Shown: positions 25,981-34,924, counted from the first letter of the stretch. The stretch is DNA of 64,000 bases from Planctomycetaceae bacterium (GCA_021732995.1 JAKFWA010000022.1:124001-188000), one strand, 5' to 3'. Translations and numbers: made by a program. Notes: a model not told the origin generated them from the sequence alone.

Positions 25981-26904
25981 ATGCACGGCATCTATCCAGC
26001 TGCAGTCATCACTGCTGTTGTGGCTGCACTCGCGTGGGGAGCACTTCTCAAGCAGTTAGCCGATCCCGCTGATCGGCGGTGGCTACTATTGCTCGTCGTC
26101 TTGGGGCTGCCGCTCAGCGTCACGGCCTTTTACGCCATGCGATTGCCCTTGCGAGCAGTCGTCGCTCAGGTGCTCGGTGATGAGACGGCAGCGATGACTG
26201 CGTATCGGTTGTGCGAAGCACCGCTCACGGAAGAGCCCGCGAAACTGGCGCCCCTGCTCACTCTGCTGATACCAGCGTTCCGCGGCCGATTGACTCGACG
26301 CAACGTCGTGCCTGTCACACTAGCCCTGGGCTTGGGGTTCGGGATCGGCGAGATCTTTCTGGTTGCTCAGTTTGTCGCCGCATCCGGCAAGCATGGTGAC
26401 CTGCCCATTTATGCCTTCGGTGGGTTCTTCAACGAGCGATTGATTGTCTGCATGACTCACGCCGGATTCACCGTGTGGTCCTTGCTGGCGTTGCAACGCA
26501 GCATGCGTCTCCTGCCGTTTGGCCTGCTCGCCGCGATGGCTCTGCACTTCGCAGCCAACTTCCCGATCTTTCTGATGAACATCGAATTCGGCGGTATTTC
26601 ATCGGGCACCTGGGCCGTGCTGGTCCAAGTCTGGATTCTGCTGTTCCTGGTTGGTACGGCTGCGAAACTCACATACCTCCACTTCGGGCCAGAGGAGTTC
26701 GCGCGACTCTTCTGGGGCCGCGCCCGCTGCCCCAGTTGCCAGACGATCTACCAGCGTCCGCTCTTTATGGCGCTGAATTGGGGCGTGAAGCGCTACGAAC
26801 GCTGCCCCGCGTGCAAGCATTGGCATTGGATCGACGCGCGAGACAACGTCGCGCCAACCGAGTTACTTCATGACGGGTCGAAGTCGAATCCATCTCAGGA
26901 TTGA
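25981..26904 (+). CDS. PrsW-like intramembrane metalloprotease fused to a C-terminal zinc ribbon
   Basis: 307 residues from ATG 25981. About seven hydrophobic helices. The PrsW/Abi-related metal-site motifs are in place: TEEPAK (Glu-Glu at about 84-85, Lys 88), GIGEIF (Glu about 124), HAGFTVW (His about 160) and ALHFAANFP (His about 189). PrsW cleaves the anti-sigma factor RsiW in Bacillus; homologues are only inferred proteases. Unusually, the last about 60 residues are soluble with CPSC and CPAC pairs (Cys 250, 253, 275, 278), a treble-clef or ribbon-type zinc site. An ECF/anti-sigma pair lies about 2 kb away, but a connection is speculative. The Shine-Dalgarno is weak. Confidence 0.75.
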   Translation: MHGIYPAAVITAVVAALAWGALLKQLADPADRRWLLLLVVLGLPLSVTAFYAMRLPLRAVVAQVLGDETAAMTAYRLCEAPLTEEPAKLAPLLTLLIPAFRGRLTRRNVVPVTLALGLGFGIGEIFLVAQFVAASGKHGDLPIYAFGGFFNERLIVCMTHAGFTVWSLLALQRSMRLLPFGLLAAMALHFAANFPIFLMNIEFGGISSGTWAVLVQVWILLFLVGTAAKLTYLHFGPEEFARLFWGRARCPSCQTIYQRPLFMALNWGVKRYERCPACKHWHWIDARDNVAPTELLHDGSKSNPSQD

Positions 26905-26923
26905 TCGACGCCGTTCGTTCCAT

Positions 26924-27262
26924 TCATTCCGCTGACTCATCGATGTGAATGGCCAGCCAGACGGTTGGTTCTGAGGGATCGGTCCAATCCACACGGTGTT
27001 TGCGGTGAGCTTCGATCAACACGCACGAACCGCGCCGCAGTTCGAGAGGCGTTGGCTGATCCTCAAATCGCAAACGCGCGCAACCCGCCAGAAGCAGCAC
27101 CCATTCTGCTTGCGGCTGGTCGTACCAGAAGCCCTCGGGGGACGCCTGACCCCAGGAGATGATGCGTTCGACTCGCACGCCGCGGCGCTGCAGAAGCTCT
27201 TCAAAAATCTCCTCGGTTTGGCGAGGAGGCAGCGGATCAAGCAGGTTGTTGACGGCGGCCAT
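26924..27262 (-). CDS. Small cupin-domain protein
   Basis: 112 residues. ATG 27262 overlaps the stop of the DUF493 gene by one base (TGATG), so the two are translationally coupled. The sequence reads as a single cupin barrel: SWGQASPEGFWYDQPQAEWV, where family metal ligands (G-x5-HxH) are partly replaced (FWYDQPQAEW), then LLAGCARLRFEDQ, LELRRGSCVLIEAHRKHRVD, WLAIHIDE. The second motif keeps a His pair (AHRKHRV). Function unknown; small cupins act as sugar or acid binding enzymes or regulators. Downstream of a sulfite-oxidase-like gene and DUF493. Confidence 0.75.
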   Translation of the reverse strand: MAAVNNLLDPLPPRQTEEIFEELLQRRGVRVERIISWGQASPEGFWYDQPQAEWVLLLAGCARLRFEDQPTPLELRRGSCVLIEAHRKHRVDWTDPSEPTVWLAIHIDESAE

Positions 27263-27546
27263 CACAGCACCATGATCGCGCCTTCGACCTTGCACAACCG
27301 CTCGTAGGTTTCGGCCAGATCAGAGGCCGTGCCGGCGATGGCTTCGATGGTCACCGCGATGTGCTTCTGATTGGGCGTGACTCGTGTCCGCGTGCGCGGT
27401 TCAAATTTCAGATGCAAGCCGGCTTGTATGGCTCTCGTGACGGCCGCCACAAAATCCGGCGTGTTCGGCCCGATGGCCTTCATCGTGACCATCTCAGGAA
27501 AGTGGTGATGTTCGTCTAACGTCTTGGCGAACTGTGAATCTGCCAT
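27262..27546 (-). CDS. DUF493 (YbeD-like) protein
   Basis: 94 residues from ATG 27546. The pattern FPEMVTMKAIGPNTPDFVAA, then RTRVTPNQKHIAVTIEAIAG, ending ETYERLCKVEGAIMVL, fits the small ferredoxin-like DUF493/YbeD family (an ACT-like alpha/beta fold). In E. coli ybeD lies near lipB but its role is unknown, and it is proposed to be an allosteric or regulatory domain. Here it lies between a molybdoenzyme gene and a cupin gene, one-base overlap with the latter. Confidence 0.75.
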   Translation of the reverse strand: MADSQFAKTLDEHHHFPEMVTMKAIGPNTPDFVAAVTRAIQAGLHLKFEPRTRTRVTPNQKHIAVTIEAIAGTASDLAETYERLCKVEGAIMVL

Positions 27547-27645
27547 GCAATCCATCCCCTCTGATCGTGGAGTGATCCCGTCAAGATTCGAGCGGCTTAC
27601 CAAACGTTAGACAGCAGCTTCTCTGCGATGGTTCCTGCATCTGCT

Positions 27646-28833
27646 TCAAGCTGTTACTTCCACTTCACGTGGCCATTGCGCATAGGCTTCCCAGTATGTT
27701 TTCTTCAGGGCGATCTCATCGTCAGTCGCGGCGGGCTGGATTCGTCCGGTTGCATCAATACCTCGTGAGACCAAAGTATGCTTGCCGACGGGAACCGGCC
27801 CCAGATCAATTGAGAAGAACCGCCAGCAGAACTTTTCGTTGGGCTCGGCGGCCAGCTTCGCTTCCTGCCATTCGCCACCGTCCAGTTTCACTTCCACCGA
27901 TTTGATCGGAGTGCCGTCGTTCCACACCGCTCCATAGGCCTTCAGAGGCGCCTTGCCATCTACCGCAGGCTTACGAGTCACGCGGGCGATGATCGACTTG
28001 AGGTTCATGCGCCCGACCGACGTTTCGACATGCACCAACTCCTCGCCGCGTTTCTCAGCTCGCACGGTGACGTAGTCGCGAGCCATGTAGCGGCCCATGT
28101 AACGTCGATCACGGACTTCGATGCGTCGCAGCCACTTCACGTTGGCGATGCCATACCAGCCGGGCACGATCAACCGTAGCGGAGCACCGTTGCGGCCTTC
28201 CAGCGGCTGCCCGTTGCGTTCGTAGGCCAGCAGGGCGTTGAGTTCCAGTGCATCTTTCAGCGACAGGCTGCGACCGAACGCGACGTCGAACTTCAATTCG
28301 CGCGGCGTGCCCTTGCGCAGGACTTCTTCCTGATGGTCGTAACCGATGAACGCGACTTCGATCGCCCCCGGTTGAATGCCAGCTTCTTCGAGTAGCGGTT
28401 TCAGCGGCGTGCCGGTCCACTTGCTGTTGTAAACGGCATTCATGAACCCCTTGGACGAACCGTTGCCGGAACATTCCAGAGTCATCAACTGATCCTGCTT
28501 CGGCAGAGCCTTGATGTCGTTGATTGTCAGCGACATCGGCTTTTTCACGAGACCCATGACTTCCAGCTTGTAGTCTTCGGGCTTGATCGTGGGCGTGTTG
28601 TAGTGCTGCACATTGAAGACCTGATCCTGCGGCGTCAGCCATTCGTCTGCGGACAGAGTCTCCCAGTCGAGCCGGTTGGGCCCCGGTCGCGGCATGTCCA
28701 AAAACGGGACGAGTTCCTCATCGCCCGCCTGTTCGGCAAAAGCGAATTCAGGCTGAGACATCCAGGCCATCAAACCGCCAGCACCGAGGGCGCTCGACTG
28801 CAACATGGCACGACGATTGAGTAACACGGTCAT
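27646..28833 (-). CDS. Periplasmic sulfite-oxidase-like molybdopterin enzyme
   Basis: 395 residues from ATG 28833 (AAGGGA about 7 nt upstream). Twin-arginine signal: NRRAMLQSSALGAGGLMAW. The Moco domain has the Mo-ligand Cys in LECSGNGSSKG (about 121), substrate and cofactor motifs GAPLRLIVPGWYGIANVKW and FIGYDHQEEVLRKG. The C-terminal Mo-co dimerisation domain is immunoglobulin-like (IKSVEVKLDGGEWQEAKL, FWRFFSIDL-like region). It probably oxidises sulfite to sulfate in the periplasm; a related sulfur or methionine-sulfoxide role cannot be excluded. No heme domain or cytochrome gene is fused or adjacent, so the electron acceptor is unknown. Confidence 0.9.
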   Translation of the reverse strand: MTVLLNRRAMLQSSALGAGGLMAWMSQPEFAFAEQAGDEELVPFLDMPRPGPNRLDWETLSADEWLTPQDQVFNVQHYNTPTIKPEDYKLEVMGLVKKPMSLTINDIKALPKQDQLMTLECSGNGSSKGFMNAVYNSKWTGTPLKPLLEEAGIQPGAIEVAFIGYDHQEEVLRKGTPRELKFDVAFGRSLSLKDALELNALLAYERNGQPLEGRNGAPLRLIVPGWYGIANVKWLRRIEVRDRRYMGRYMARDYVTVRAEKRGEELVHVETSVGRMNLKSIIARVTRKPAVDGKAPLKAYGAVWNDGTPIKSVEVKLDGGEWQEAKLAAEPNEKFCWRFFSIDLGPVPVGKHTLVSRGIDATGRIQPAATDDEIALKKTYWEAYAQWPREVEVTA

Positions 28834-29011
28834 TGAAGGTCCCTTCTGTGTAAGCCATATACCACTCTTGCAGGATAACCCGAACAGGATTTTGCAGCGA
28901 TAGTACGTGCCTGAACTGCGCGGTCAGGTCGCTCGAAACGCGGCTTTGTGTTACCACATGGTTGTGTCCGCTGGAAACAGCTCATCAGTCGCTCAACCGC
29001 AAGTTGCACAC

Positions 29012-30028
29012 ATGCCTTCCGCAGCGAACTCGAAGTACCGCTTTGCCATCGTCGGGTGCGGTCGCATGGGCATTGTCCATGCCGCACGGTTGAAGGATGA
29101 TCCTCGGGCGGACGTAGTGGCTCTGTTTGATCCGGTGGGCTCAGCTTCGACGCACATTCAGCAGGAGCTGGCTCCGCACGCGACCATTTATGAGAGCTTC
29201 GATGATCTGGTGCGGGCGGCAGAAGTCGATGCCATCGTGATCTGCACGCCGACGACATCGCATTTCGAGCAAGTCACCGCAGCGGCTGAACGCGGCTGGC
29301 ATGTGCTCTGCGAAAAGCCGCTGGCTGAAAGTCGGTCGCACATCCTGCATCTCATTGAACTGGCGAACTCGCGGCCGGCGCAGCATTTTGCCATTGCTTA
29401 TCAGCGTCGGCATTCGCCGGTGTTTCATCGGCTGCGCGAAGAAGTTCGCTCGGGGCGCTGGGGTCACATCAAGGCCGTGAGCCTGGTCGCAACGGAACGC
29501 TGGCAGCAGACGATTGCCGGGACGTGGCGCGATGAGCCCACCATCAACATCGGCGGCTTCATGGGCGATGCCGGCAGTCATAAGATCGACATGCTGCTAT
29601 TCGTGACGGGTTTGCATCCGACTCAAGTGCTGGCAGTTTCCGATCGCGCGGGCAGCCAGGTGGAGATTGTCACCAGAGTGATCGGTCGATTGAGCGGCCA
29701 TGTTCCGTTCACGATCAGCTTCGTGGGCCATGCGAACTCGTTCGTGGAAGAGTTCTTCATTCACTGCGAGCACGCTGACTTGATAATTCGCGACGGTCAT
29801 CTTTCCATCGGGCAGAACAACCAGACGACAGCCATTGATGTGCCTGGCAGCGAGCCGGGCTTTGAGAGGATCCACAATCCCATCAACGGCTTCCTGGATC
29901 TGCTCGATGGCCGTGTCGAGAACATCGCGCCGTTTACTGCCGCGTTGCCCGTCTGGGACTTTACGCAGTCCATTCTGGAAGGTGCGACACTCACAGCGCG
30001 GTTATGTCCGCTGAACGCGGATCATTAA
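29012..30028 (+). CDS. Gfo/Idh/MocA-family NAD(P)-dependent oxidoreductase
   Basis: 338 residues from ATG 29012; an in-frame ATG at 28958 and GTG 28907 exist but give an atypical extension, and none has a good Shine-Dalgarno. Rossmann motif FAIVGCGRMGIVHAARL (residues about 11-27), then DAIVICTPTTSHFE and the hallmark CEKPLAES. The C-terminal Gfo/Idh/MocA domain has the sheet and GDAGSHKIDMLLFVTG, with the D-x-x-x-H-type motif. Such enzymes act on sugars, inositols or their derivatives; the family is expanded in planctomycetes and the substrate is unknown. Its 3' end overlaps the nitrilase gene by 38 nt in convergent orientation. Confidence 0.9.
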   Translation: MPSAANSKYRFAIVGCGRMGIVHAARLKDDPRADVVALFDPVGSASTHIQQELAPHATIYESFDDLVRAAEVDAIVICTPTTSHFEQVTAAAERGWHVLCEKPLAESRSHILHLIELANSRPAQHFAIAYQRRHSPVFHRLREEVRSGRWGHIKAVSLVATERWQQTIAGTWRDEPTINIGGFMGDAGSHKIDMLLFVTGLHPTQVLAVSDRAGSQVEIVTRVIGRLSGHVPFTISFVGHANSFVEEFFIHCEHADLIIRDGHLSIGQNNQTTAIDVPGSEPGFERIHNPINGFLDLLDGRVENIAPFTAALPVWDFTQSILEGATLTARLCPLNADH

Positions 30029-30869
30029 CAACGCAGCCGCTGTGCAGTTGGCCGGACATCGCCGCAGATCTCCACAGTCCCGGCGCGTCGAAGAACTTCG
30101 GATTCAGTTCAAAGTCCGTGATCAAAGCCCCGGGCTTGTGCAGCTTGAGTTCTCCTACAATCGCACCATCGGGCCGCACCGCGAAGCTTGGCCAGCAGGA
30201 CGGCTTCGTGGTGCTGTTGTTGGCACTGATCCAGAAGTGATTCTCCGCCGCGCGGCAAGCCATGGTCGCAGGCACGATCGTCTTCCAGATGTTGTACGAG
30301 TCATCCGAGACGACGGTCTTGCGAGCGTTGTGGAACGACTGAAACACCACCTGCACGTCTTGCCGCTTGAGGTCTCGATAAAGTTCCGGGAAGCGATAGT
30401 CGTAGCAGATCAGCGAACTGCAGGTGATGCCCTTGATTTTGAAGATGCAGGCTCGATTGCCTGGCGAATAATGAGCCATGTCGAGCGTGCGCTTCGCACC
30501 GTCCTTACCCGTGCAAAACCGTTTGTCGTAACGGTTCACGATCTTGCCGCGCGAGTCGATCACGTAGACGCAATTGTGCGGACGATTGCCTTCCGACAGG
30601 CGATGCGTCGAGCCCAGCAGCACCCACAGCTTCAGTTCCTTCGCTCGTTGCTGGATGTCTCGAGTGGCCGCGACGAGTTGTTCCCAATCGATCGCGGCCA
30701 CATTCGGAATGTCCACTCCGGCATAGCCCGAAAGTGCTGTCTCTGAAAAGTGCGCCACATCCGTCTGCTGCTCGGCGGCTTCGTTCATCAACCGCAGGAC
30801 TGCATCGCGGTTATGAGCGATGTCCGCTTCCACAGAAAACTGGCACGTGGCGACTCGCAGAGACTTCAT
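29991..30869 (-). CDS. Carbon-nitrogen hydrolase (nitrilase superfamily)
   Basis: 292 residues from ATG 30869 (AGGTG 7 nt upstream; longer frame rejected). The catalytic triad is complete: Glu 43 in HFSETALSGY, Lys 116 in NRYDKRFCTG, Cys 155 in SSLICYDYRFPE. Followed by the usual second sheet (WISANNSTTKPSCWPSFAVR and PDGAIVGEL). It hydrolyses amides (amidase or N-carbamoyl branch) in the cytosol; the branch cannot be read from the triad. Downstream of glgC in the same direction, 37 nt apart, and the stop region overlaps the convergent oxidoreductase gene. Confidence 0.9.
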   Translation of the reverse strand: MKSLRVATCQFSVEADIAHNRDAVLRLMNEAAEQQTDVAHFSETALSGYAGVDIPNVAAIDWEQLVAATRDIQQRAKELKLWVLLGSTHRLSEGNRPHNCVYVIDSRGKIVNRYDKRFCTGKDGAKRTLDMAHYSPGNRACIFKIKGITCSSLICYDYRFPELYRDLKRQDVQVVFQSFHNARKTVVSDDSYNIWKTIVPATMACRAAENHFWISANNSTTKPSCWPSFAVRPDGAIVGELKLHKPGALITDFELNPKFFDAPGLWRSAAMSGQLHSGCVVNDPRSADITAL

Positions 30870-30906
30870 GGGCTGCACCTGCTCCAGAGGATGATTCAAC
30901 GCGACT

Positions 30907-32139
30907 TCAAATGAAGTTGGAGAACGCTTCCATCGGCACGGCAACCACACCGTTCTCGGTGATCGTCAAGCCGTTCGCGAGGTCACGATCGCGGTCGTAG
31001 CCGATCTCCATGCCCTCTGGGATGCGGACGTTCTTGTCGATGATCGCGTTCTTGATCTTGGCTCGACGACCGACCTGCACGCCTTGCAGCAGAATCGAAT
31101 CGCGAACCTCAGACCAGCTATTCACACGCACGTTCGAGCTAATGATACAGCGATCGACCTTACCGCCGGACACAATCGCGCCCGGGCACATGATGCTGCC
31201 CAACGCCTGGCCGACGCGCGGAATCGGCTTATCGAAATCAGAGAACACCGTCTTGGCTGGAGGCAGCGGCGGCGAGTACGTGTGAATCGGCCAAGACCGG
31301 TCGTAGAGATCCAGCACCGGCTGAATCGTGACGAGATCCATGTTGGCTTCGTAGTACGCATCGAGCGTGCCCACGTCGCGCCAGTAGTTTGTCTGTCCCG
31401 TGTTGCGATCGCGGAACGGATACGCGTGCACGTGCTCGGTTTTGATGAGGCTCGGAATCAGGTCCTTGCCGAAGTCATGCGAGCTGTTGCGATTGGTCGC
31501 GTCAGTGCAGAGCAAGTCGAGCAAAAAATCGCGGTTGAAGACATAGATGCCCATCGACGCCAGGAACCGCGTCGAGTCATCCGGCATCGGATCGGCCACC
31601 GGCGGTTTTTCCTTGAAGCCAGTGATGCGCATTTGATTGTCGACCTGAATGGCTCCGAATTGATCGGAGTACTTCAGCTCGGCCGGCAGGCAGCCGATCG
31701 TCGCGACAGCCTTCTGTTCGATGTGCGTGCGGATCATGTCGGAGTAATCCATCTTGTAGATGTGATCACCCGCCAGAATCAGGACATAGTCGGCCGCGTG
31801 TTGCTCGATGGTGTAGATGTTCTGATACACGGCATCGGCGGTGCCGCGATACCACTGCTCGTCGATGCGTTGCTGCGGAGGCAGGACTTCAATGAATTCA
31901 TCCAGCAGACGGGATAAGAAACTCCAGCCCAGGCGAATGTGGCGATCGAGGCTGGCGGCGCGGTACTGGGTCAGCACGAGGATGCGTCGCAGGTCGCTGT
32001 TGAGGCAGTTCGACAACGTGAAGTCGATGATGCGGTAGCCACCGCCAAAGGGAACCGCAGGTTTCGCTCGCTCGCGGGTCAGAGGGTCTAACCGCGTGCC
32101 TTTGCCGCCTGCCAGAATCAACGTGAGAACATTCTTCAT
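30907..32139 (-). CDS. glgC: Glucose-1-phosphate adenylyltransferase
   Basis: 410 residues. ADP-glucose pyrophosphorylase of glycogen synthesis. The N-terminal nucleotidyl-transferase motif LILAGGKGTRLDPLTRERAK is intact, with FGGGYRIIDFTLSNCLNSD, the active-site WYRGTADAV, LAGDHIYKMDY and a C-terminal left-handed beta-helix with hexapeptide repeats (CPGAIVSGGKVDRCIISSNV, then VGRRAKIKNAIIDKNVRIPE). It converts glucose-1-phosphate and ATP to ADP-glucose; the enzyme is normally allosterically controlled. Other glycogen genes are not in the window. Confidence 0.96.
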   Translation of the reverse strand: MKNVLTLILAGGKGTRLDPLTRERAKPAVPFGGGYRIIDFTLSNCLNSDLRRILVLTQYRAASLDRHIRLGWSFLSRLLDEFIEVLPPQQRIDEQWYRGTADAVYQNIYTIEQHAADYVLILAGDHIYKMDYSDMIRTHIEQKAVATIGCLPAELKYSDQFGAIQVDNQMRITGFKEKPPVADPMPDDSTRFLASMGIYVFNRDFLLDLLCTDATNRNSSHDFGKDLIPSLIKTEHVHAYPFRDRNTGQTNYWRDVGTLDAYYEANMDLVTIQPVLDLYDRSWPIHTYSPPLPPAKTVFSDFDKPIPRVGQALGSIMCPGAIVSGGKVDRCIISSNVRVNSWSEVRDSILLQGVQVGRRAKIKNAIIDKNVRIPEGMEIGYDRDRDLANGLTITENGVVAVPMEAFSNFI

Positions 32140-32280
32140 CCTGAAACTCTCGTAGTAAGCACTCGTGAATCAATCTCTTGAGCTGACGTCGCCAGCAAGA
32201 CCGTCTTGTAGATGAGAAAGTCTGAGGCATTCAAATGCAGACCGGCTGCGGCAAAGTGCGTTCTCAGTCATGTCTCACTG

Positions 32281-32667
32281 TTAGAATGCAGCTTCTAAAC
32301 CAATCGCTGTGGCCGTGGCGAACGTCTTGCAATGCGAGATCGAGACCATCACGGCCGTGATGTCTAACTCGGCGGCACGCTGTTTAGCACCTCCATGCAG
32401 GATGCAGACAGGCTTGCCGCTAAGCTCGTTGAGGATCTCAATGTCGATGAACCCGATGCCTTTGATGAAGCCGGTTCCCAAAACCTTCATCACCGCTTCC
32501 TTCGCCGCCCAACGGCCAGCAAACGCCTCATGGTTCTGCTTGCGACGCTGGCAATACTTGATCTCTTCCTCGGTGTAGACACGGCGCAAAAAGTTTTCGC
32601 CGTGTCGCTCGATCATCTGGGCGATGCGCGGAATTTCGACAATGTCAGTCCCTAAGCCAACAATCAC
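32281..32667 (-). CDS. acpS: Holo-[acyl-carrier-protein] synthase
   Basis: 128 residues, normal length. It transfers 4'-phosphopantetheine from CoA to the Ser of acyl carrier protein. Motifs: GLGTDIVEIPRI (Mg-binding Asp 8) at the start and FAGRWAAKEAVMKVLGTG (Glu in the second motif), then VSISHCKTFATA near the end. Start is GTG 32667, with AAGGA unusually close. About 140 nt separate it from glgC. Confidence 0.95.
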   Translation of the reverse strand: MIVGLGTDIVEIPRIAQMIERHGENFLRRVYTEEEIKYCQRRKQNHEAFAGRWAAKEAVMKVLGTGFIKGIGFIDIEILNELSGKPVCILHGGAKQRAAELDITAVMVSISHCKTFATATAIGLEAAF

Positions 32668-32893
32668 GTTCCTTCACTCCTCACTCGATCTCGGCGGAAG
32701 ACGCAGCTCCAAACAACGCCCAGCGTAGTTCTTGCCGCCGACTTGCGACACTGCCAGCCACGTGATTGATTGGCATCCGCGATGACCGATTTGAAGCCGC
32801 AATCGTTTGCAACAGCTCTCTCCGAACGCGATTGTTTACTGCGAGCCTGCGTCGGTTCGACGCCGGAAGCCCCGCCCTGAGAGGTCCCTCCCC

Positions 32894-34174
32894 ATGCGAT
32901 TCATTGCCTCGCTGTTTTTGTTGAGTCTGTGCGCAATCAGCGTCGCAGATGATGCCTACTGGAATCAGTTTCGCGGCCCGCGTGGCGACGGCATTTCGGA
33001 CGCCAAAGGCTTGCCGGTGCAATTCGCAGAAGGTTCGCCTGAGATCGTATGGAAAACCCCAGTGGCGGGACGTGCTTGGTCTTCCCCTGTGGTTTGGGGC
33101 AATCAGGCCTGGATGACAAATGCTCCCGAGTTGCACAAGCCCGCTGACGTGATGCACAAGCTGGAGCAGCCGATTCCGCTGTCTGCCGTGTGCCTGGATC
33201 TGACGACCGGCAAGGTACTGCACGACATCAAAGTGTTCGATGTCGAGGTTGTCCAGGTGACTCACGTCACCAACAGCTACGCTTCACCGACCCCATGTAT
33301 CGAAGCTGGTCGGGTTTACCTGCACTTCGGCAGCTACGGTACTGCGTGCCTGGACACAGCGACTGGAAAGAAGCTCTGGGAGCGACGTGACCTCGAGTGC
33401 GACCACTTCCGTGGTGCTGGATCCTCGCCCGTTGTGTACGGCGACTTGCTCTACCTTTGTTTTGACGGGTACGACAAGCAATACATTGTTGCCCTCAACA
33501 AGAAAACCGGCGAGACGGTCTGGAAGAAGGACCGTGATATCGACTACGGCACCGATAACGGTGATGCCAAGAAAGCCTATGGAACTCCGCAGCTCATTAA
33601 GGTGGATGGTCGCGAGCTTCTGGTCAGCCCCTTCGCCGCGGCCACCATTGCCTACGATCCGAAAACTGGCGAACGCATTTGGATGGTGAAGCACGGTGGC
33701 ATGAACGCCGCTGCGCGTCCGCTCTATGGCAATGGCCTCGTCTACATCAATGCGGGAGACGCTTCGAATGCACTGGTCGCCGTGAAGCCCAACGGAACCG
33801 GTGATATCACCAGCGACATCGTCTGGAAGACCAGTAAGCAGACGCCCAAGCGTTCGTCACAGATCCTGCTGGGCGATCTCTTCTTCATGATGAACGATGG
33901 TGGAGTGGCAACCTGCCTGGATGCGAAAGACGGCAAAGTCATTTGGACCGAGCGGTTGGAAGGCGCCTACTGGTCATCACCAATCTACGCGGATGGTTTG
34001 ATTTACTGCTTCTCTCAAGAGGGACACGTGCTGGTCTTCAAAGCCGACCGCACGTTTGAGATAGTCGCCAAGAACAAGCTGGACGACGGTTCGAATGCAT
34101 CGCCTGCTGTAGCCGAGAATTCCCTGATCGTGCGTTCGAAGTCACACGTCTATCGGATTGCAAAAAAGAACTGA
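32894..34174 (+). CDS. Exported PQQ-like beta-propeller protein
   Basis: 426 residues from ATG 32894 (GAGG 9 nt upstream). Signal peptide MRFIASLFLLSLCAISVADD. The mature start WNQFRGPRGDGISDAKGLP is the typical planctomycete opening for PQQ/WD-like repeat proteins. Blades repeat the pattern of DTATGKKLWERRD, NKKTGETVWKKD, DPKTGERIWMVKHGG and DAKDGKVIWTERLEGAYWS, about eight in all. It resembles BamB or non-catalytic PQQ-dehydrogenase propellers; calcium/PQQ ligands of the enzymes are not obvious, so binding or scaffold function in the periplasm is more likely than dehydrogenase activity. Confidence 0.85.
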   Translation: MRFIASLFLLSLCAISVADDAYWNQFRGPRGDGISDAKGLPVQFAEGSPEIVWKTPVAGRAWSSPVVWGNQAWMTNAPELHKPADVMHKLEQPIPLSAVCLDLTTGKVLHDIKVFDVEVVQVTHVTNSYASPTPCIEAGRVYLHFGSYGTACLDTATGKKLWERRDLECDHFRGAGSSPVVYGDLLYLCFDGYDKQYIVALNKKTGETVWKKDRDIDYGTDNGDAKKAYGTPQLIKVDGRELLVSPFAAATIAYDPKTGERIWMVKHGGMNAAARPLYGNGLVYINAGDASNALVAVKPNGTGDITSDIVWKTSKQTPKRSSQILLGDLFFMMNDGGVATCLDAKDGKVIWTERLEGAYWSSPIYADGLIYCFSQEGHVLVFKADRTFEIVAKNKLDDGSNASPAVAENSLIVRSKSHVYRIAKKN

Positions 34175-34200
34175 TCGTTGCGATCGCAATTAGCAGCAGC

Positions 34201-34227
34201 GTGAGGCTCTGCGGCCCTGAGCCTCAC
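34201..34227 (+). terminator. Hairpin behind the PQQ-like gene
   Basis: Perfect 9-bp arms GTGAGGCTC (34201-34209) and GAGCCTCAC (34219-34227) with a 9-nt loop, 26 nt after the stop of the propeller gene. There is no T-run; it may stabilise or end the transcript before the small membrane protein gene. Confidence 0.45.
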
Positions 34228-34254
34228 CCCGGATGGTCTTGTTGGGATTCACTC

Positions 34255-34425
34255 ATGCGACATCACATCGGCATTTTCCTGCAGGTCTGTGCGATGACGT
34301 TTCTGCCGCTGATTGTGCTGTATCAGCTCAACTTCGGCTTTCAGCTGATCATCATGCCGGTCTGCCTGACGATCGGCGTCATCGTGTTCACGATCGGCAC
34401 CAAGCTGCGCGAAGGGGCGTCGTAG
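34255..34425 (+). CDS. Small two-helix membrane protein (56 residues)
   Basis: ATG 34255 with GGGA about 7 nt upstream. Two hydrophobic helices, IGIFLQVCAMTFLPLIVLYQ and FGFQLIIMPVCLTIGVIVFT, in a hairpin with a charged C-terminal end (KLREGAS). It reads like other small planctomycete inner-membrane proteins, but I do not recognise a named family. It is convergent with the DUF486 gene, with 3 nt between the two stops. Confidence 0.6.
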   Translation: MRHHIGIFLQVCAMTFLPLIVLYQLNFGFQLIIMPVCLTIGVIVFTIGTKLREGAS

Positions 34426-34428
34426 AGT

Positions 34429-34761
34429 TCACCACTTGTGAAACACGACGAACACTGCCGCGAAGATCAGCAGGAATCCAATCAAATAATTCCACTTGAA
34501 TTCCTCGCGCAGATAGAATGTTGAGAACAACGCGAAGACCACCAGCGTGATGGCTTCCTGCATCGTCTTCAGTTGAGCTGCCGAATACTTCTCGTTGTGC
34601 CCGATGCGATTGGCGGGGACCTGCAGGCAATATTCAAAGAAGGCGATCAGCCAGCTCACCAGGATCACTTTCCAGAGTGAGTGCTCTTTGAACTTCAGAT
34701 GCCCATACCAGGCAAACGTCATGAAAATGTTGGACAGGACGAGCAAGACAAAAGTTTGCAT
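34429..34761 (-). CDS. DMT-family membrane protein (DUF486)
   Basis: 110 residues from ATG 34761. Four helices, normal length for the family: MQTFVLLVLSNIFMTFAWYG, LWKVILVSWLIAFFEYCLQV, QLKTMQEAITLVVFALFSTF, NYLIGFLLIFAAVFVVFHKW, with the conserved PANRIGHNEKYSAAQLKTMQ between helices 2 and 3. DUF486 belongs with small drug/metabolite transporters; the substrate is unknown. Shine-Dalgarno weak. Confidence 0.85.
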   Translation of the reverse strand: MQTFVLLVLSNIFMTFAWYGHLKFKEHSLWKVILVSWLIAFFEYCLQVPANRIGHNEKYSAAQLKTMQEAITLVVFALFSTFYLREEFKWNYLIGFLLIFAAVFVVFHKW

Positions 34762-34924
34762 AAGCGTCTCAGCGGCGAAAAGAAGCCTTCGGGAAATCGA
34801 CCAGCACAACGAACGCCGATTTGTCGTTGATTGTCCAAGTTTCGGCAGCGCGGACTTCGCATCGCGAAGCGAATCCGTTTTGATCTGATGCTTGCTCGCC
34901 TAATCGATGTTTCCGGACTGATCT

